From Planotetraspora mira (GTDB lineage Bacteria > Actinomycetota > Actinomycetes > Streptosporangiales > Streptosporangiaceae), in NCBI RefSeq assembly GCF_016863275.1, contig NZ_BOOO01000033.1, positions 166,788-230,787 of the forward strand: a stretch of DNA of 64,000 nt, written 5' to 3'. The notes under the pieces were generated by a model. That model saw nothing but the letters and a program-made list of their open reading frames with translations. It did no database searches and was not told the origin of the DNA. Shown one piece after another: positions 17,741 through 28,170 of this stretch. The position numbers were made by a program, and so were the translations under genes. The first letter of the stretch is position 1, and each line of letters starts with the position of its first letter.

Positions 17741-18382
17741 GTGGACGCTGTGCTGTTCGACATGGACGGACTGCTCGTCGACACCGAACGAGTGTGGTTC
17801 GAGGTCGAAGAGGAGGTCATCGGCCGCCTCGGCGGAACGTGGGGGCCGGAACACCAGGAGCAGCTGGTCGGAGGGTCCTGGGAGCGGACCGTCGCCTACA
17901 TGCTGGCGCTGACACGGACCGACGTCGATCCGGCCATCGTGGGGGAGTGGCTGATCGAGGGCATGGAGAGCCGCCTGTCCACCGGCGTCGTCCTCATGCC
18001 GGGGGCACTCGACCTCCTGCGCAGTCTCGGGGACCACGGGATCCGCGCGGGGCTGGTCACCTCCTCGCTGCGGGTGATCGCCGACGCCGTCCTGAAGAGC
18101 GTCGGCCGGGAGTACTTCGAGGTGATCGTGACGGCGGACGACGTCGCGCGGACCAAGCCCGACCCCGAGCCCTACCTGACCGCCGCGACGCTGCTCGCGG
18201 TGGATCCGGCGCGCTGCGTCGTCCTGGAGGACTCGCCGAACGGCGTCGCCTCGGCGACCGCGGCCGGCTGCCGGGTCGTGGCGGTGCCGAGCGTGCTGCC
18301 GATCACGCCCGCGGCCGGGCGGCTCGTCATGCCCTCGCTCCTGGACGTGAACGTCGACCTGCTGCGGTCGCACGTTCTTTGA
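17741..18382 (+). CDS. HAD-family hydrolase (beta-phosphoglucomutase-like)
   Basis: 213 residues from the GTG at 17741, preceded by the RBS GGGGGAAGGGG. A haloacid dehalogenase phosphatase: motif I DMDGLLVD (D8 nucleophile, D10 acid/base), motif II LVTSS, motif III Lys in RTKPDPEPY, motif IV VVLEDSPNG. The helical cap between motifs I and II is of the C1 type seen in phosphoglucomutase, pseudouridine-5'-phosphatase or sugar-phosphate phosphatases. The substrate is not determinable. It stands alone between metH and a noncoding repeat block. Confidence 0.92.
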   Translation: MDAVLFDMDGLLVDTERVWFEVEEEVIGRLGGTWGPEHQEQLVGGSWERTVAYMLALTRTDVDPAIVGEWLIEGMESRLSTGVVLMPGALDLLRSLGDHGIRAGLVTSSLRVIADAVLKSVGREYFEVIVTADDVARTKPDPEPYLTAATLLAVDPARCVVLEDSPNGVASATAAGCRVVAVPSVLPITPAAGRLVMPSLLDVNVDLLRSHVL

Positions 18383-18396
18383 TCGCGGGAGCCGTA

Positions 18397-18610
18397 CGCG
18401 CTGGTTGAGGCGGTGTGCCGCCCGGGCCGTGCATGATCATGAACGGTGTTCGTGCTGGTCAAGTGGTGTGCGGCCGAAAGTGCGCATGATCACGGCTGGC
18501 GTTCGCGCTGGTGAGACGGCGTGTCGCCGAATGTGTGCATGATCACGGCGGGGGGTTAAGCGGGGCGGGTGGGGTGGGGTGGGGATTCCGCGAAGGTGTG
18601 CATGATCACC
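18397..18610. repeat. 53-bp noncoding tandem repeat with GCATGATCA core
   Basis: Three consecutive units of 52-54 bp (18397-18450, 18451-18503, 18504-18555) share the order CGYGCTGGT, GGYGTGT, CCGAA, GTGYGCATGATCACGG. A fourth core GCATGATCA occurs at 18600-18608. Core positions are 18431, 18484, 18537 and 18600. TGATCA is palindromic, so each unit presents a symmetric site. The repeat fills most of the 302-bp gap after the HAD gene, and I see no gene in it. Confidence 0.75.
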
Positions 18611-18684
18611 ACCACGCGGAGGGGCGGGTCGCGTGCCAGGATGGAGGGGTGCCGGATGTCCAGGCCGTGACTTAGGGGATCGCC

Positions 18685-19164
18685 ATGACCTTCGACCAGA
18701 TCGCCTGGTTGCCGCTCAGCGCCGGGCTCACCGCGGTGGGGATCGCGCTCAGCTACCTCGCCTTCCGTCGCAGGGGGCTCCAGGCGGGCCTGCGGGCCAC
18801 CGCCTGGTCGCTGCTTCCCCTGGCGGCCTACCTGACCGGGGCGCTCAGGACGGTGTGGAACATCGGCTCCGCCGTCGTCGGCTTCGTCACGGGCCTGGTC
18901 TTCTCGCCGATGGTCTGGGCGGGCGTCGTCGTCACCGGACTGTCGGTTCTGCTCTTCTTCGTCTCGGGCGGCCTGCGCGGCCGGGCCCTGTCCCGGGCCC
19001 GTGCCACGGGTCCCGCCGATCCGGAGGCGCCCACGAAGGCGGAGACGCCGCGGAAGCCGGGCAAGGCGGCCGACCCGCGACCCGTCGAACGGGCCGCCAA
19101 GCCCGCCCCCGCCGACGATTTCTCCGACATCGAGGACATCCTCAAGCGGCGTGGGATCAGCTGA
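18685..19164 (+). CDS. Small membrane protein with cytoplasmic charged tail
   Basis: 159 residues. Hydrophobic helices at about 7-27, 38-55, 62-80 and 84-102 give three or four membrane passes; the remainder is a Pro/Ala/Lys-rich tail ending in DDFSDIEDILKRRGIS, a short acidic-helical motif seen in homologous actinobacterial proteins. Such proteins are sometimes labelled cellulose synthase in databases, but no glycosyltransferase motif is present. Function unknown. The start ATG follows a GGGGAT weak RBS. Confidence 0.8.
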   Translation: MTFDQIAWLPLSAGLTAVGIALSYLAFRRRGLQAGLRATAWSLLPLAAYLTGALRTVWNIGSAVVGFVTGLVFSPMVWAGVVVTGLSVLLFFVSGGLRGRALSRARATGPADPEAPTKAETPRKPGKAADPRPVERAAKPAPADDFSDIEDILKRRGIS

Positions 19165-19481
19165 AAATCTCACATGTCGGGACCTGGATCAGTCTCCGGT
19201 TCTATGTCACGGATCTGCGACACAACCGAAACGAGACCCCGACAATCCTTTCAAGATCAACACGAATGAGTTTCGCATGAATCACAGTTGAGCCACAGGG
19301 GCCGTCTGGGTTCTGGTCACTGCAGCTCAGCGCATACATTGTGCGTTCCAGAGGCACCACACACACGGGCCTCACGGACAATGTCGTCTGCGATCCAGGG
19401 AGTCCCGACACCCATGGCCGCGCGTAGCAAGGTCATTAAGGAAGTCAGCACCTTGGTCATGGAACCGTGCAAGGAGGGTCT
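19165..19481. other. Upstream region of the peptide ABC operon
   Basis: No supportable gene in 317 bp. TACATT near 19335 with TGGTCA about 15 nt upstream could be the -10/-35 of the importer operon; the strong RBS AAGGAGGG at 19471-19478 serves the first gene. Several short ATG frames here lack RBS and family similarity. Confidence 0.4.
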
Positions 19482-20477
19482 ATGACCGCGCCGCTGGACG
19501 TGCCCGGATCCGATTTCGAGGCCACGCCGGAGGCTGTCCTCGCGGGACAGGGTGACGTCAAGGCCATCCAGGGCCGTTCACTCGGTCAGATCGCCTGGAT
19601 GCGCCTCAAGCGCGACAAGGTGGCCCTCGCGGGCGGACTGGTCGTGATCTTCTTGATCCTGGTGGCGATATTCGCGCCACTGATCGCCGGGGCCTTCGGC
19701 CAGGACCCCACCCAGTTCAACTCCGACCTCATCGACCCGTCCACGCTGGTGCCCAAGGGCGGCACCGGCATCGGCGCCGACCACCTCTTCGGGGTCGAGC
19801 CCGTCAACGGCCGGGACATCTTCAGCCGCGTCGTCTACGGCGCGCGCATCTCGCTGCTGATCGCCTTCCTCGCCACGTTGCTGTCGGTGGTCATCGGGAC
19901 CCTGCTCGGCGTCACGGCCGGATACTTCGGCGGCATCGTCGACTCGATCATCAGCAAGGCCATGGACGTCTTCCTGGCGTTCCCCATCCTGGTCTTCGCC
20001 ATCGCCCTGGCGGGTGTCGTCCCCGACTCGGCCTTCGGCCTCACCGGCGACACCCTGCGCGTCTCGCTCCTGATCTTCATCATCGGCTTCTTCAGCTGGC
20101 CGTACATCGGGCGCATCATCCGCGGGCAGACGTTGTCGCTGCGCGAGCGGGAGTTCGTCGACGCGGCGCGGAGCCTCGGGGCGCGCGGGCCGTACATCAT
20201 CTTCCGCGAGATGCTGCCCAACCTGATCGCGCCGATCCTGATCTACGCGACGCTGCTGATCCCGACCAACGTGATCTTCGAGGCGTCGCTGTCGTTCCTC
20301 GGCGTCGGAGTGCGGCCGCCCACCCCCACGTGGGGCGGCATGTTGGCGGACGCGGTCCGGTTCTACACGGTTCCGCACTTCATGTTCTTCCCCGGCATGG
20401 CGATCTTCATCACCGTCCTGGCGTTCAACCTGTTCGGCGATGGCCTGAGGGATGCCCTCGATCCGAAGGCTCGATGA
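19482..20477 (+). CDS. ABC importer permease, DppC/OppC type
   Basis: 331 residues from the ATG at 19482 with RBS AAGGAGGG. About six membrane helices; the N-terminal OppC_N segment (IAWMRLKRDKVALAGG) and the EAA loop (EFVDAARSLGARGPYIIFREMLPN) that docks to the ATPase are present. It forms the channel of a peptide/opine/nickel importer with the DppB-type partner encoded downstream. Placing the C-type permease first, before the binding protein and the B-type permease, departs from the usual A-B-C-D-F order. Confidence 0.93.
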   Translation: MTAPLDVPGSDFEATPEAVLAGQGDVKAIQGRSLGQIAWMRLKRDKVALAGGLVVIFLILVAIFAPLIAGAFGQDPTQFNSDLIDPSTLVPKGGTGIGADHLFGVEPVNGRDIFSRVVYGARISLLIAFLATLLSVVIGTLLGVTAGYFGGIVDSIISKAMDVFLAFPILVFAIALAGVVPDSAFGLTGDTLRVSLLIFIIGFFSWPYIGRIIRGQTLSLREREFVDAARSLGARGPYIIFREMLPNLIAPILIYATLLIPTNVIFEASLSFLGVGVRPPTPTWGGMLADAVRFYTVPHFMFFPGMAIFITVLAFNLFGDGLRDALDPKAR

Positions 20478-20531
20478 AATCCCTCGAATTCCCGTAATTC
20501 CCCCCGGCACTACCAACCAAGGGATCCGTAG

Positions 20532-22304
20532 ATGCAGAAAACAACGAGACTGGGCGTGGCCGCGCTGAGCGCGGTCCTCGCTCTCGGGCTCGCCGCCTGT
20601 GGAGGCGGTTCGACCACGACCCCGACCTCCAGCGGGGCGCCGGCGGCCGCCGGATCGACGGGCGAGTTCAACGGCGCCCTCACCGCGGTGGTCAACCCCT
20701 CGGACAAGAAGGGGGGCATCCTCAAGCTTGCGAACGCGGGTGACTGGGACTCCCTCGACCCGGGCGACACCTATTACGGCTACTCCTGGAACTTCATCCG
20801 GCTCTACGGCCGCTCGCTGGTGATGTTCAAGTCCGCGCCGGGCAAGACGGGCAACGAGCTCACGCCCGACCTGGCCGAGGGCCTGGGCACGCCGAGCGAC
20901 GACGCCAAGACCTGGACCTACAAGCTCAAGGCGGGCATCAAGTTCGAGGACGGCACCCCCGTCACGTCCAAGGACGTGAAGTACGGCGTGGAGCGCTCGT
21001 TCGACAAGGAGGTGTTCCCCGACGGGTACACCTACTTCAACGACTTCCTGAACTGGCCCAAGGACTACAAGGGCGCCTACAAGTCGAAGGACGTCAACAC
21101 CGACAGCGCCATTGAGACGCCGGACGACCAGACGATCGTCTTCCACCTCAAGCAGCCGCTGAGCAACTTCGACTACTTCGCCCAGCTTCCCGCCACCATC
21201 CCGGTCCCCAAGGACAAGGACACCGGCGCGAAGTACAAGGAGCACGTGATCTCCACCGGGCCGTACAAGTTCGACAAGAACGAGATCGGCAAGGGCTTCA
21301 CGCTCGTCCGCAACGACCAGTGGGACCCGGCGACCGACCCGAACCGCAAGGCGCTGCCCGACGGTTACGACGTCGCGACCAACGTCAACGCCGACGACAT
21401 CGACAACCGGGTCCTCGCCGGTGACCTCGACGTCGACGTGACGGGCACCGGTGTGCAGCCGGCCGCCCTGGGCCGCATCCTGCCCGACCCCGCGGTGAAG
21501 GCCGGTACGGACAACCCGACGGGCACCCGTCTCTGGTACACCTCGATCAACGGCAACGTCGCGCCGCTGGACAACCTCGAGTGCCGCAAGGCCGTCGAGT
21601 ACGCGGCCGACAAGACGGCCCTGCAGACCGCGTGGGGCGGCGAGTTCGCGGGTGGTCAGATCGCCACCAGCCTGCTGCCGCCGTCGATCCCCGGTCACGA
21701 GGACTTCAACACCTGGGTCCCCGGCGCCGACAACAAGGGCGACGTGACCAAGGCCAAGGAGGCCCTCACCGCCTGTGGCCAGCCGAACGGCTTCGAGACC
21801 AACATCGCCTACCGGGCCGAGCGTCCGAAGGAGAAGGCGGCCGCCGAGGCTCTCCAGCAGTCGCTGGGCCGCGTGGGCATCAAGCTGACGCTGAAGCCCT
21901 TCCCGCAGACCGACTACTTCGCCCTGTACGCGGGCAAGCCCGGTTACGCGAAGGACAACAAGCTCGGCCTGGCCATGAACGGCTGGCAGTCGGACTGGCC
22001 CGACGGGTTCGGCTTCCTCCAGCAGATCGTCGACAGCCGCGTCATCCGTGACACCGGCGGCTCCTCGAACATCAGCGTCCGCGACCCCGAGGTCGACAAG
22101 CTGATCGACCAGGCGATGGAGCAGACCGACCCCAACTCGCGCAACGGCATCTGGACCCAGATCGACAAGAAGGTCATGGATGACGCCTACATCCTGCCGA
22201 ACGTCTGGGCGAAGGCTCTGCTGGTGCGCAGCAAGAACGCGACGAACGTGTTCGTCAACGACGCGTACGGCATGTACGACTACCTCGGCATGGGCGTCAA
22301 GTAG
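20532..22304 (+). CDS. Peptide-type ABC substrate-binding lipoprotein (SBP family 5)
   Basis: 590 residues. It has a lipoprotein signal with lipobox LAAC (lipidated Cys23) followed by a Gly/Ser/Thr linker. The mature part is a family-5 binding protein: TYKLKAGIKFEDGTPVTSKDVKYGVERSFD is the family signature region, and the C-terminal DPEVDKLIDQAM segment is typical. It would be anchored outside the membrane and deliver oligopeptides or similar ligands to the permeases. A strong hairpin follows, likely stabilising this message relative to downstream genes. Confidence 0.95.
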   Translation: MQKTTRLGVAALSAVLALGLAACGGGSTTTPTSSGAPAAAGSTGEFNGALTAVVNPSDKKGGILKLANAGDWDSLDPGDTYYGYSWNFIRLYGRSLVMFKSAPGKTGNELTPDLAEGLGTPSDDAKTWTYKLKAGIKFEDGTPVTSKDVKYGVERSFDKEVFPDGYTYFNDFLNWPKDYKGAYKSKDVNTDSAIETPDDQTIVFHLKQPLSNFDYFAQLPATIPVPKDKDTGAKYKEHVISTGPYKFDKNEIGKGFTLVRNDQWDPATDPNRKALPDGYDVATNVNADDIDNRVLAGDLDVDVTGTGVQPAALGRILPDPAVKAGTDNPTGTRLWYTSINGNVAPLDNLECRKAVEYAADKTALQTAWGGEFAGGQIATSLLPPSIPGHEDFNTWVPGADNKGDVTKAKEALTACGQPNGFETNIAYRAERPKEKAAAEALQQSLGRVGIKLTLKPFPQTDYFALYAGKPGYAKDNKLGLAMNGWQSDWPDGFGFLQQIVDSRVIRDTGGSSNISVRDPEVDKLIDQAMEQTDPNSRNGIWTQIDKKVMDDAYILPNVWAKALLVRSKNATNVFVNDAYGMYDYLGMGVK

Positions 22305-22350
22305 TACCTCTGCACATCCGATAGATCCGCGCTACGCGTGAACGCGGCAA

Positions 22351-22378
22351 GGGGGCCGGCTCGTGAGAGCCGGCCCCC
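22351..22378 (+). terminator. Intercistronic hairpin between binding protein and B-type permease
   Basis: A perfect 12-bp stem (GGGGGCCGGCTC with GAGCCGGCCCCC) and GTGA loop end 15 nt before the next start. In ABC importer operons such hairpins act as attenuators or 3'-end protectors that raise binding-protein expression. Confidence 0.65.
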
Positions 22379-22393
22379 GGAGCCGGGGGGACT

Positions 22394-23407
22394 GTGGTCA
22401 CATACATCATCCGGCGGCTGATCTGGTCGGTCGTGATGCTCTCCATCGTGAGCATCATCACCTTCGCCATCTTCTTCCTGGTGCCGCGCCTGGCCGGCGC
22501 GACGTCGGAGGATCTGGCCGCTCGCTACGTCGGGCGTACCGCCTCGGCGGAGCAGGTCAAGGTCGCGGCCGAGAAGCTGGGCTTCAACGATCCGCTGGTC
22601 GTGCAGTACGGGCGCTTCGCGAAGGGCATCGTGGTCGGTGCCGACTACGACTACGGCCCCGGTGTCGAGCGCTGCCCGGCGCCCTGCTTCGGTTACTCCT
22701 TCCTCACCCGGCTACCGGTCTGGCCTGATCTGCTCGACCGGCTTCCCGTCACGATCTCCCTGGCCCTCGGGGCCGCGGTGATCTGGGTCATCGCCGGAGT
22801 CGCGACCGGCGTGCTGTCCGCGCTGAAACGCGGCAGCTTCTTCGACCGCGCCGCGATGAGCATCGCCCTCGCCGGGGTGTCGATGCCCATCTTCTTCACC
22901 GGAATGGTGTCGCTGGTGCTGTTCAGCTACGGCCTGAAGATCACCGTGGCCGGCGGCACGTACACGCCATTCCTCACCAATCCGGCTACCTGGGCGTATG
23001 ACCTGTTGCTGCCCTGGATCACGCTCGCCTTCCTGTACGCCGCCGGATACGCGCGGCTCACCCGTGCGGGCATGCTGGAGACGATGAACGAGGACTACAT
23101 CCGCACCGCCAGGGCCAAGGGCCTGCGGGAGCGGACCGTGGTCGTCAAGCACGGCTTGCGCGGCGCGCTCACCCCCATTCTGACGATCTTCGGTCTCGAC
23201 CTCGGCCTGCTGCTCGGCGGCGCGGTGCTGACCGAGAGCACCTACTCTCTGCCCGGCATCGGCAAGTACGCCATCGACGCGATCGGCCGCCAGGACCTTC
23301 CCCAGGTCATGGGCGTGACGCTCGTCGCCGCGTTCTTCGTGGTCGTCGCGAACCTGGTCGTCGACCTTCTCTATGCCGTGGTCGACCCGAGGGTGAGACT
23401 GGTATGA
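22394..23407 (+). CDS. ABC importer permease, DppB/OppB type
   Basis: 337 residues from a GTG at 22394. The first helix (YIIRRLIWSVVMLSIVSIITFAIFF) and six-helix topology are typical; the EAA loop reads EDYIRTARAKGLRERTVVVKHGLR. An unusually long periplasmic insert lies between helices 1 and 2 (about residues 35-105) and carries two Cys (ERCPAPCFGY). It pairs with the C-type permease encoded two genes upstream. The stop overlaps the next start by 4 nt. Confidence 0.94.
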   Translation: MVTYIIRRLIWSVVMLSIVSIITFAIFFLVPRLAGATSEDLAARYVGRTASAEQVKVAAEKLGFNDPLVVQYGRFAKGIVVGADYDYGPGVERCPAPCFGYSFLTRLPVWPDLLDRLPVTISLALGAAVIWVIAGVATGVLSALKRGSFFDRAAMSIALAGVSMPIFFTGMVSLVLFSYGLKITVAGGTYTPFLTNPATWAYDLLLPWITLAFLYAAGYARLTRAGMLETMNEDYIRTARAKGLRERTVVVKHGLRGALTPILTIFGLDLGLLLGGAVLTESTYSLPGIGKYAIDAIGRQDLPQVMGVTLVAAFFVVVANLVVDLLYAVVDPRVRLV

Positions 23408-24429
23408 GTTTTCTTGAACTGAAGGACCTGCGCGTCCACTTCCCGACCGACGACGGCCTCGTCAAGTCCGTCGACGGGCTGTCGTTCGCGCTGGAGCGGG
23501 GCAAGACCCTCGGCATCGTGGGCGAGTCCGGCTCCGGCAAGAGCGTCACGTCGCTGGGCATCCTCGGCCTGCACAAGGGCGGACGGGCGAAGCTCGGCGG
23601 CGAGATCTGGCTGGACGGCGAGGAACTGGTCGGCGCCAGCGCCGAGCACGTGCGCACGCTCCGCGGCAAGAAGATGGCGATGATCTTCCAGGATCCGCTG
23701 TCCGCGATGCACCCGTTCTACACGGTGGGCTCCCAGATCGTCGAGGCGTACCGGATCCACAACGACGTCAGCAAGAAGGTCGCGCGCAAGCACGCGATCG
23801 ACATGCTGGGCCGGGTGGGCATCCCGCAGCCTGACCGGCGGGTGGACAGCTACCCTCACGAGTTCTCCGGTGGCATGCGGCAGCGTGCGATGATCGCGAT
23901 GGCGCTGAGCTGCGACCCCGAGTTGCTCATCGCCGACGAGCCCACCACGGCTCTCGACGTGACCGTCCAGGCGCAGATCCTCGATCTGATGCGCGACCTT
24001 CAGCGTGACTTCAACGCCGCCCTGATCATCATCACGCACGACCTGGGCGTGGTCGCCGAGCTCGCCGACGACATCCTGGTCATGTACGGCGGCAAGTGCA
24101 TCGAGTACGGCACGGCCGAGGACATCTTCGAACGGCCGGAGCACCCCTACACCTGGGGCCTGCTGGGATCCATGCCGCGGCTCGACCGCGACCGGACCGA
24201 GCGCCTCCTGCCGATCAAGGGCTCGCCGCCCTCGCTCATCAACGTGCCGGCCGGCTGCGCCTTCCACCCGCGCTGCACGTTCGAGGACCGCACCGGCGGC
24301 AAGGCCTCGACCGAGGTCCCGCAGCTCGTGGAGACCGAGGGCGGTCACCTGGTGCGGTGTCACCTGCCGCGTGACACGCGCCGCTCCATCTGGGAGACCG
24401 AGATCAAGCCGAGCCTGGAGGCGTCGTGA
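23404..24429 (+). CDS. ABC importer ATPase, DppD/OppD type
   Basis: 341 residues. Walker [10 protein letters not shown]-loop [11 protein letters not shown], signature FSGGMRQR, Walker [13 protein letters not shown] and switch His in ITHDLG are all visible. The C-terminal oligopeptide-transporter extension contains CAFHPRC, the Cys pair that can hold an Fe-S cluster in OppD/DppD proteins. It energises import with the second ATPase encoded downstream. Translationally coupled to the permease gene. Confidence 0.95.
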   Translation: MSFLELKDLRVHFPTDDGLVKSVDGLSFALERGKTLGIVGESGSGKSVTSLGILGLHKGGRAKLGGEIWLDGEELVGASAEHVRTLRGKKMAMIFQDPLSAMHPFYTVGSQIVEAYRIHNDVSKKVARKHAIDMLGRVGIPQPDRRVDSYPHEFSGGMRQRAMIAMALSCDPELLIADEPTTALDVTVQAQILDLMRDLQRDFNAALIIITHDLGVVAELADDILVMYGGKCIEYGTAEDIFERPEHPYTWGLLGSMPRLDRDRTERLLPIKGSPPSLINVPAGCAFHPRCTFEDRTGGKASTEVPQLVETEGGHLVRCHLPRDTRRSIWETEIKPSLEAS

Positions 24430-24507
24430 GGCGGCGCGGCGAGCGAACCACGACGAACGCGGCGTCCCGCGCGAGCGGACCGCGCATCGTCACGCGAGGA
24501 GAGACCC

Positions 24508-25521
<1,014 letters not shown>

Positions 25522-25548
25522 CGGAACGAGTCGCCCGACGACGTCGCC

Positions 25549-25593
25549 CCGGTACGGCTCCCGCGTCCCCCCCGATCGCGGGAGCCGTACCGG
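25549..25593. terminator. Bidirectional terminator between convergent operons
   Basis: A perfect 17-bp stem (CCGGTACGGCTCCCGCG with its complement) and 11-nt loop separate the importer operon from the convergent exporter operon. Confidence 0.75.
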
Positions 25594-25629
25594 CGGTGCA
25601 GCGCCGCGGAGAAGTGTCGCCCAGGAGTG

Positions 25630-28170
25630 TCACTGCGTGGCGATCGCCCGCAGCACGTCCATCCTGGCCGCCCGGCGTGCCGGCCAGACCGCCGCGAGGA
25701 CGCCGACCAGCGCCGCGGCCGCCAGATAGGCGCCGAGTTGTGCGGCGGGCACGGACAGGACGTCGATGCCCTGGCTCGCGAGCGCACGCTGGACAGCCCA
25801 GCCGAAGCCGATCCCGACCGCGATTCCGAGCAGCGCGCCGAAGACCGAGATGAGCACCGACTCGTAGCGGATCATCCGGCGCAACTGGCGTCTGCCCATC
25901 CCGACGGCCCGCAGCAGCCCGATCTCGCGCGTCCGCTCGATCACCGACAGCGCGAGGGTGTTGATGATGCCGAGGATCGCGATCACGATCGAGAGCACCA
26001 GCAGCGCGGTGATCATCGTGAGGAGCTGGCCGACGCTCGCCCGCGCCTGCTCCTTGATGTCGGACTGGTCCTGCAGCGTCAGGTTGGGATAGGCCGCGAG
26101 GGAGGCGTCCAGGTCCTTGCGGACGGCCGCCGCGTCGGCGGTCGGCTCCTTGACGACGAGGACGGTGGAGACCCGCGAGCCCGGGTAGTGGGCCGCGTGG
26201 GTGGCCTCTCCCATGAGGTAGGACCCCGCCATCGGATTGTCCGCGAAGACGCCCGCGATCCTGATCGTCGCGAATGCGCCGTCCGCGTACTGGCCCCGCA
26301 CGGTCGACCCCGCCGTCCAGCCGCCGGCCTTCGCCGTTTTGGCGTCGACCAGGATCTCGTCGGCGCCCGCGGCGAGCGTGCCCGACTCCATCTCGAGCCC
26401 GAACGGCCCGGCCAGCGCGGCCGGATCGCCGACGGCGGCGAAGACCGGCTCGTTGTCCAGCTTGACCTGGGCGTACGTCATCGGTGTCGCGCTCCGCACA
26501 CCCGGCACCGCGGCGAGCGCGGCCGCCACCGACGGGTCGAACGAACCGGGCGGCCCGAAACCACCGCCCGCCGACACCTGGAAGTCGGCGCCGAGAGAGC
26601 CGTCGAGCGCCTTGTCGATGGAGGCCGTCATCGAGGCCGCCAGCACCGACACCGTGGCGATCAGCGCCATGCCGATCATGAGGGCGGCGGCCGTGGCGGA
26701 GGTCCGCCGGGGGTTGCGCTGCGCGTTCCCGCTGCCGAGCCTGGCCGTCGTGCCGAACAGCCGGACGAGGGGCGCCCCCAGCACCCGGGTGACCGGGCGC
26801 GCGAACAGCGGGCTAAGCATGGCGACGGCGAGGAAGACCAGCAGGGCGCCGCCTCCCACGAGGGCGAGCGGGTTGCCGCCGTCGCCTGCGAGGCCGGTCG
26901 CGAGCAGAGCGGCTCCGACGACGGCGGACAGCCCCCCGGCCACGGCACGGGCGCGCAGTGACCGGGCCGGCGTGGCGACGTCGTCCCGCAGCGCCGCCAC
27001 CGGAGGCGTCTTCGCCGCGCGGCGGGCCGGGAAGTAGGCCGCGACCAGGGTGACGGTCACGCCGACCGCGAGGGTCCACACGACCGTCGACGGCGCGATG
27101 ACGAGGCCGGTCGTCGGCAGGTCGGCTCCGAACGCGGAGAAGAGCCCGCGCAGCCCGACCGCCAGCCCAGCCCCCGCGAGCAGGCCGGCGATCGAGCCGA
27201 GCAGTCCCACCCCGAGCGCCTCGCCCATGACCGAGAGGGTCACCTGGCGGCGGGACGCCCCGACGGCGCGCAGCAGCGCCAGATCCCTGGTCCGCTGCGC
27301 GACCAGCATCGAGAACGTGTTGAAGATGATGAACGAGCCCACGAAGATCGAGATGACGCCGAAGGTCAGCAGGAACGTGCTGAGGAAGCCGAGGAGTTCC
27401 CTGACGCCACCGGCGGCGTCGTCCGCGGCCTGCTGGGCCGTGATGGCCTCGTACTCCGCGGGCACGACCGCGCCCACCCTCGTGGCCAGTTCGGCGGGGG
27501 AGACCCCGTTCGCGGCCTTGGCCACGATCCCGGAGAAGGAGCCCGGTTCGACCAGCAGTCGCTGCGCGGTGGCGGGGTCGAACGCGGCGTAGGTGACGCC
27601 GCCCGTCCTCCCACTCGCGCCGACCTTGAACACCCCGACCACCTCGTACGGCTCGGCCGGGCCCTTCGCCACGACCTTCACCTGGTCGCCTGTCGTGTAT
27701 CCGGTCTTCTCCGCGGTCACCGAGTCGATGGCGATCTCGTGGGGACCCGCGGGACCCCGGCCGGTGACGAGGCCGTAATCCGACAGGGACGACGGCCAGC
27801 CGATCCCGAGCTGCGGCGGACCGTTCCCGCCGACGATCTTCCCGTCCCTGCCGACGATCGCCGCGAAGCCCGTGATCTGGCCGCGGGCCTCGGCCACGCC
27901 GTCCACCCCGCGGACCTCGTCGAGGACGGAGGCGGGGACCGGCTTCACGGCGACGCCGTCGGCGCTCCCCGCGAACGCCTGCCGGCCCTGCACCGTGACG
28001 TCCACCGTGTGCGTGCCCTCGGAGAAGAGGTCGTCGAAGGCCTTGTCGGTCGTGCCGGAGAAGATCAGCGTCCCGGCGACGAACGCCGTGCCGAGCACCA
28101 CGGCGAGCGCCGTGAGCCCGAGGCGCAGCTTGTGCGCGGCGAGGTTCTTCAGGGTCAGCCGGGTGATCAT
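25630..28170 (-). CDS. MacB/FtsX-like ABC transporter permease, double FtsX domain
   Basis: 846 residues. N-terminal helix (LTLKNLAAHKLRLGLTALAVVLGTAFVAG), a large extracytoplasmic MacB-PCD domain (about 45-245), an FtsX domain with three helices (about 255-380), two extra helices in the middle (about 400-450), a second extracytoplasmic domain, and a C-terminal FtsX domain (about 715-840; RTREIGLLRAVGMGRRQLRRM). This is the long actinobacterial exporter or mechanotransmission permease. Its start overlaps the end of the ATPase gene by 4 nt. Likely roles are export or release of lipids, peptides or antimicrobials from the membrane; no substrate can be inferred. Confidence 0.93.
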   Translation of the reverse strand: MITRLTLKNLAAHKLRLGLTALAVVLGTAFVAGTLIFSGTTDKAFDDLFSEGTHTVDVTVQGRQAFAGSADGVAVKPVPASVLDEVRGVDGVAEARGQITGFAAIVGRDGKIVGGNGPPQLGIGWPSSLSDYGLVTGRGPAGPHEIAIDSVTAEKTGYTTGDQVKVVAKGPAEPYEVVGVFKVGASGRTGGVTYAAFDPATAQRLLVEPGSFSGIVAKAANGVSPAELATRVGAVVPAEYEAITAQQAADDAAGGVRELLGFLSTFLLTFGVISIFVGSFIIFNTFSMLVAQRTRDLALLRAVGASRRQVTLSVMGEALGVGLLGSIAGLLAGAGLAVGLRGLFSAFGADLPTTGLVIAPSTVVWTLAVGVTVTLVAAYFPARRAAKTPPVAALRDDVATPARSLRARAVAGGLSAVVGAALLATGLAGDGGNPLALVGGGALLVFLAVAMLSPLFARPVTRVLGAPLVRLFGTTARLGSGNAQRNPRRTSATAAALMIGMALIATVSVLAASMTASIDKALDGSLGADFQVSAGGGFGPPGSFDPSVAAALAAVPGVRSATPMTYAQVKLDNEPVFAAVGDPAALAGPFGLEMESGTLAAGADEILVDAKTAKAGGWTAGSTVRGQYADGAFATIRIAGVFADNPMAGSYLMGEATHAAHYPGSRVSTVLVVKEPTADAAAVRKDLDASLAAYPNLTLQDQSDIKEQARASVGQLLTMITALLVLSIVIAILGIINTLALSVIERTREIGLLRAVGMGRRQLRRMIRYESVLISVFGALLGIAVGIGFGWAVQRALASQGIDVLSVPAAQLGAYLAAAALVGVLAAVWPARRAARMDVLRAIATQ

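Noticed and set aside
18397..18610. CRISPR array
   Set aside because: The repeats are directly adjacent units of about 53 bp with only partial identity; there are no unique spacers of constant length between identical repeats and no cas genes.
19202..19485. Small ORFs upstream of the peptide importer
   Set aside because: No RBS, no similarity, and overlap with the promoter and RBS of the importer.
19578..21698. 706-residue minus-strand frame
   Set aside because: Antisense shadow of the DppC-type permease and binding-protein genes; composition is typical of GC-bias shadows.
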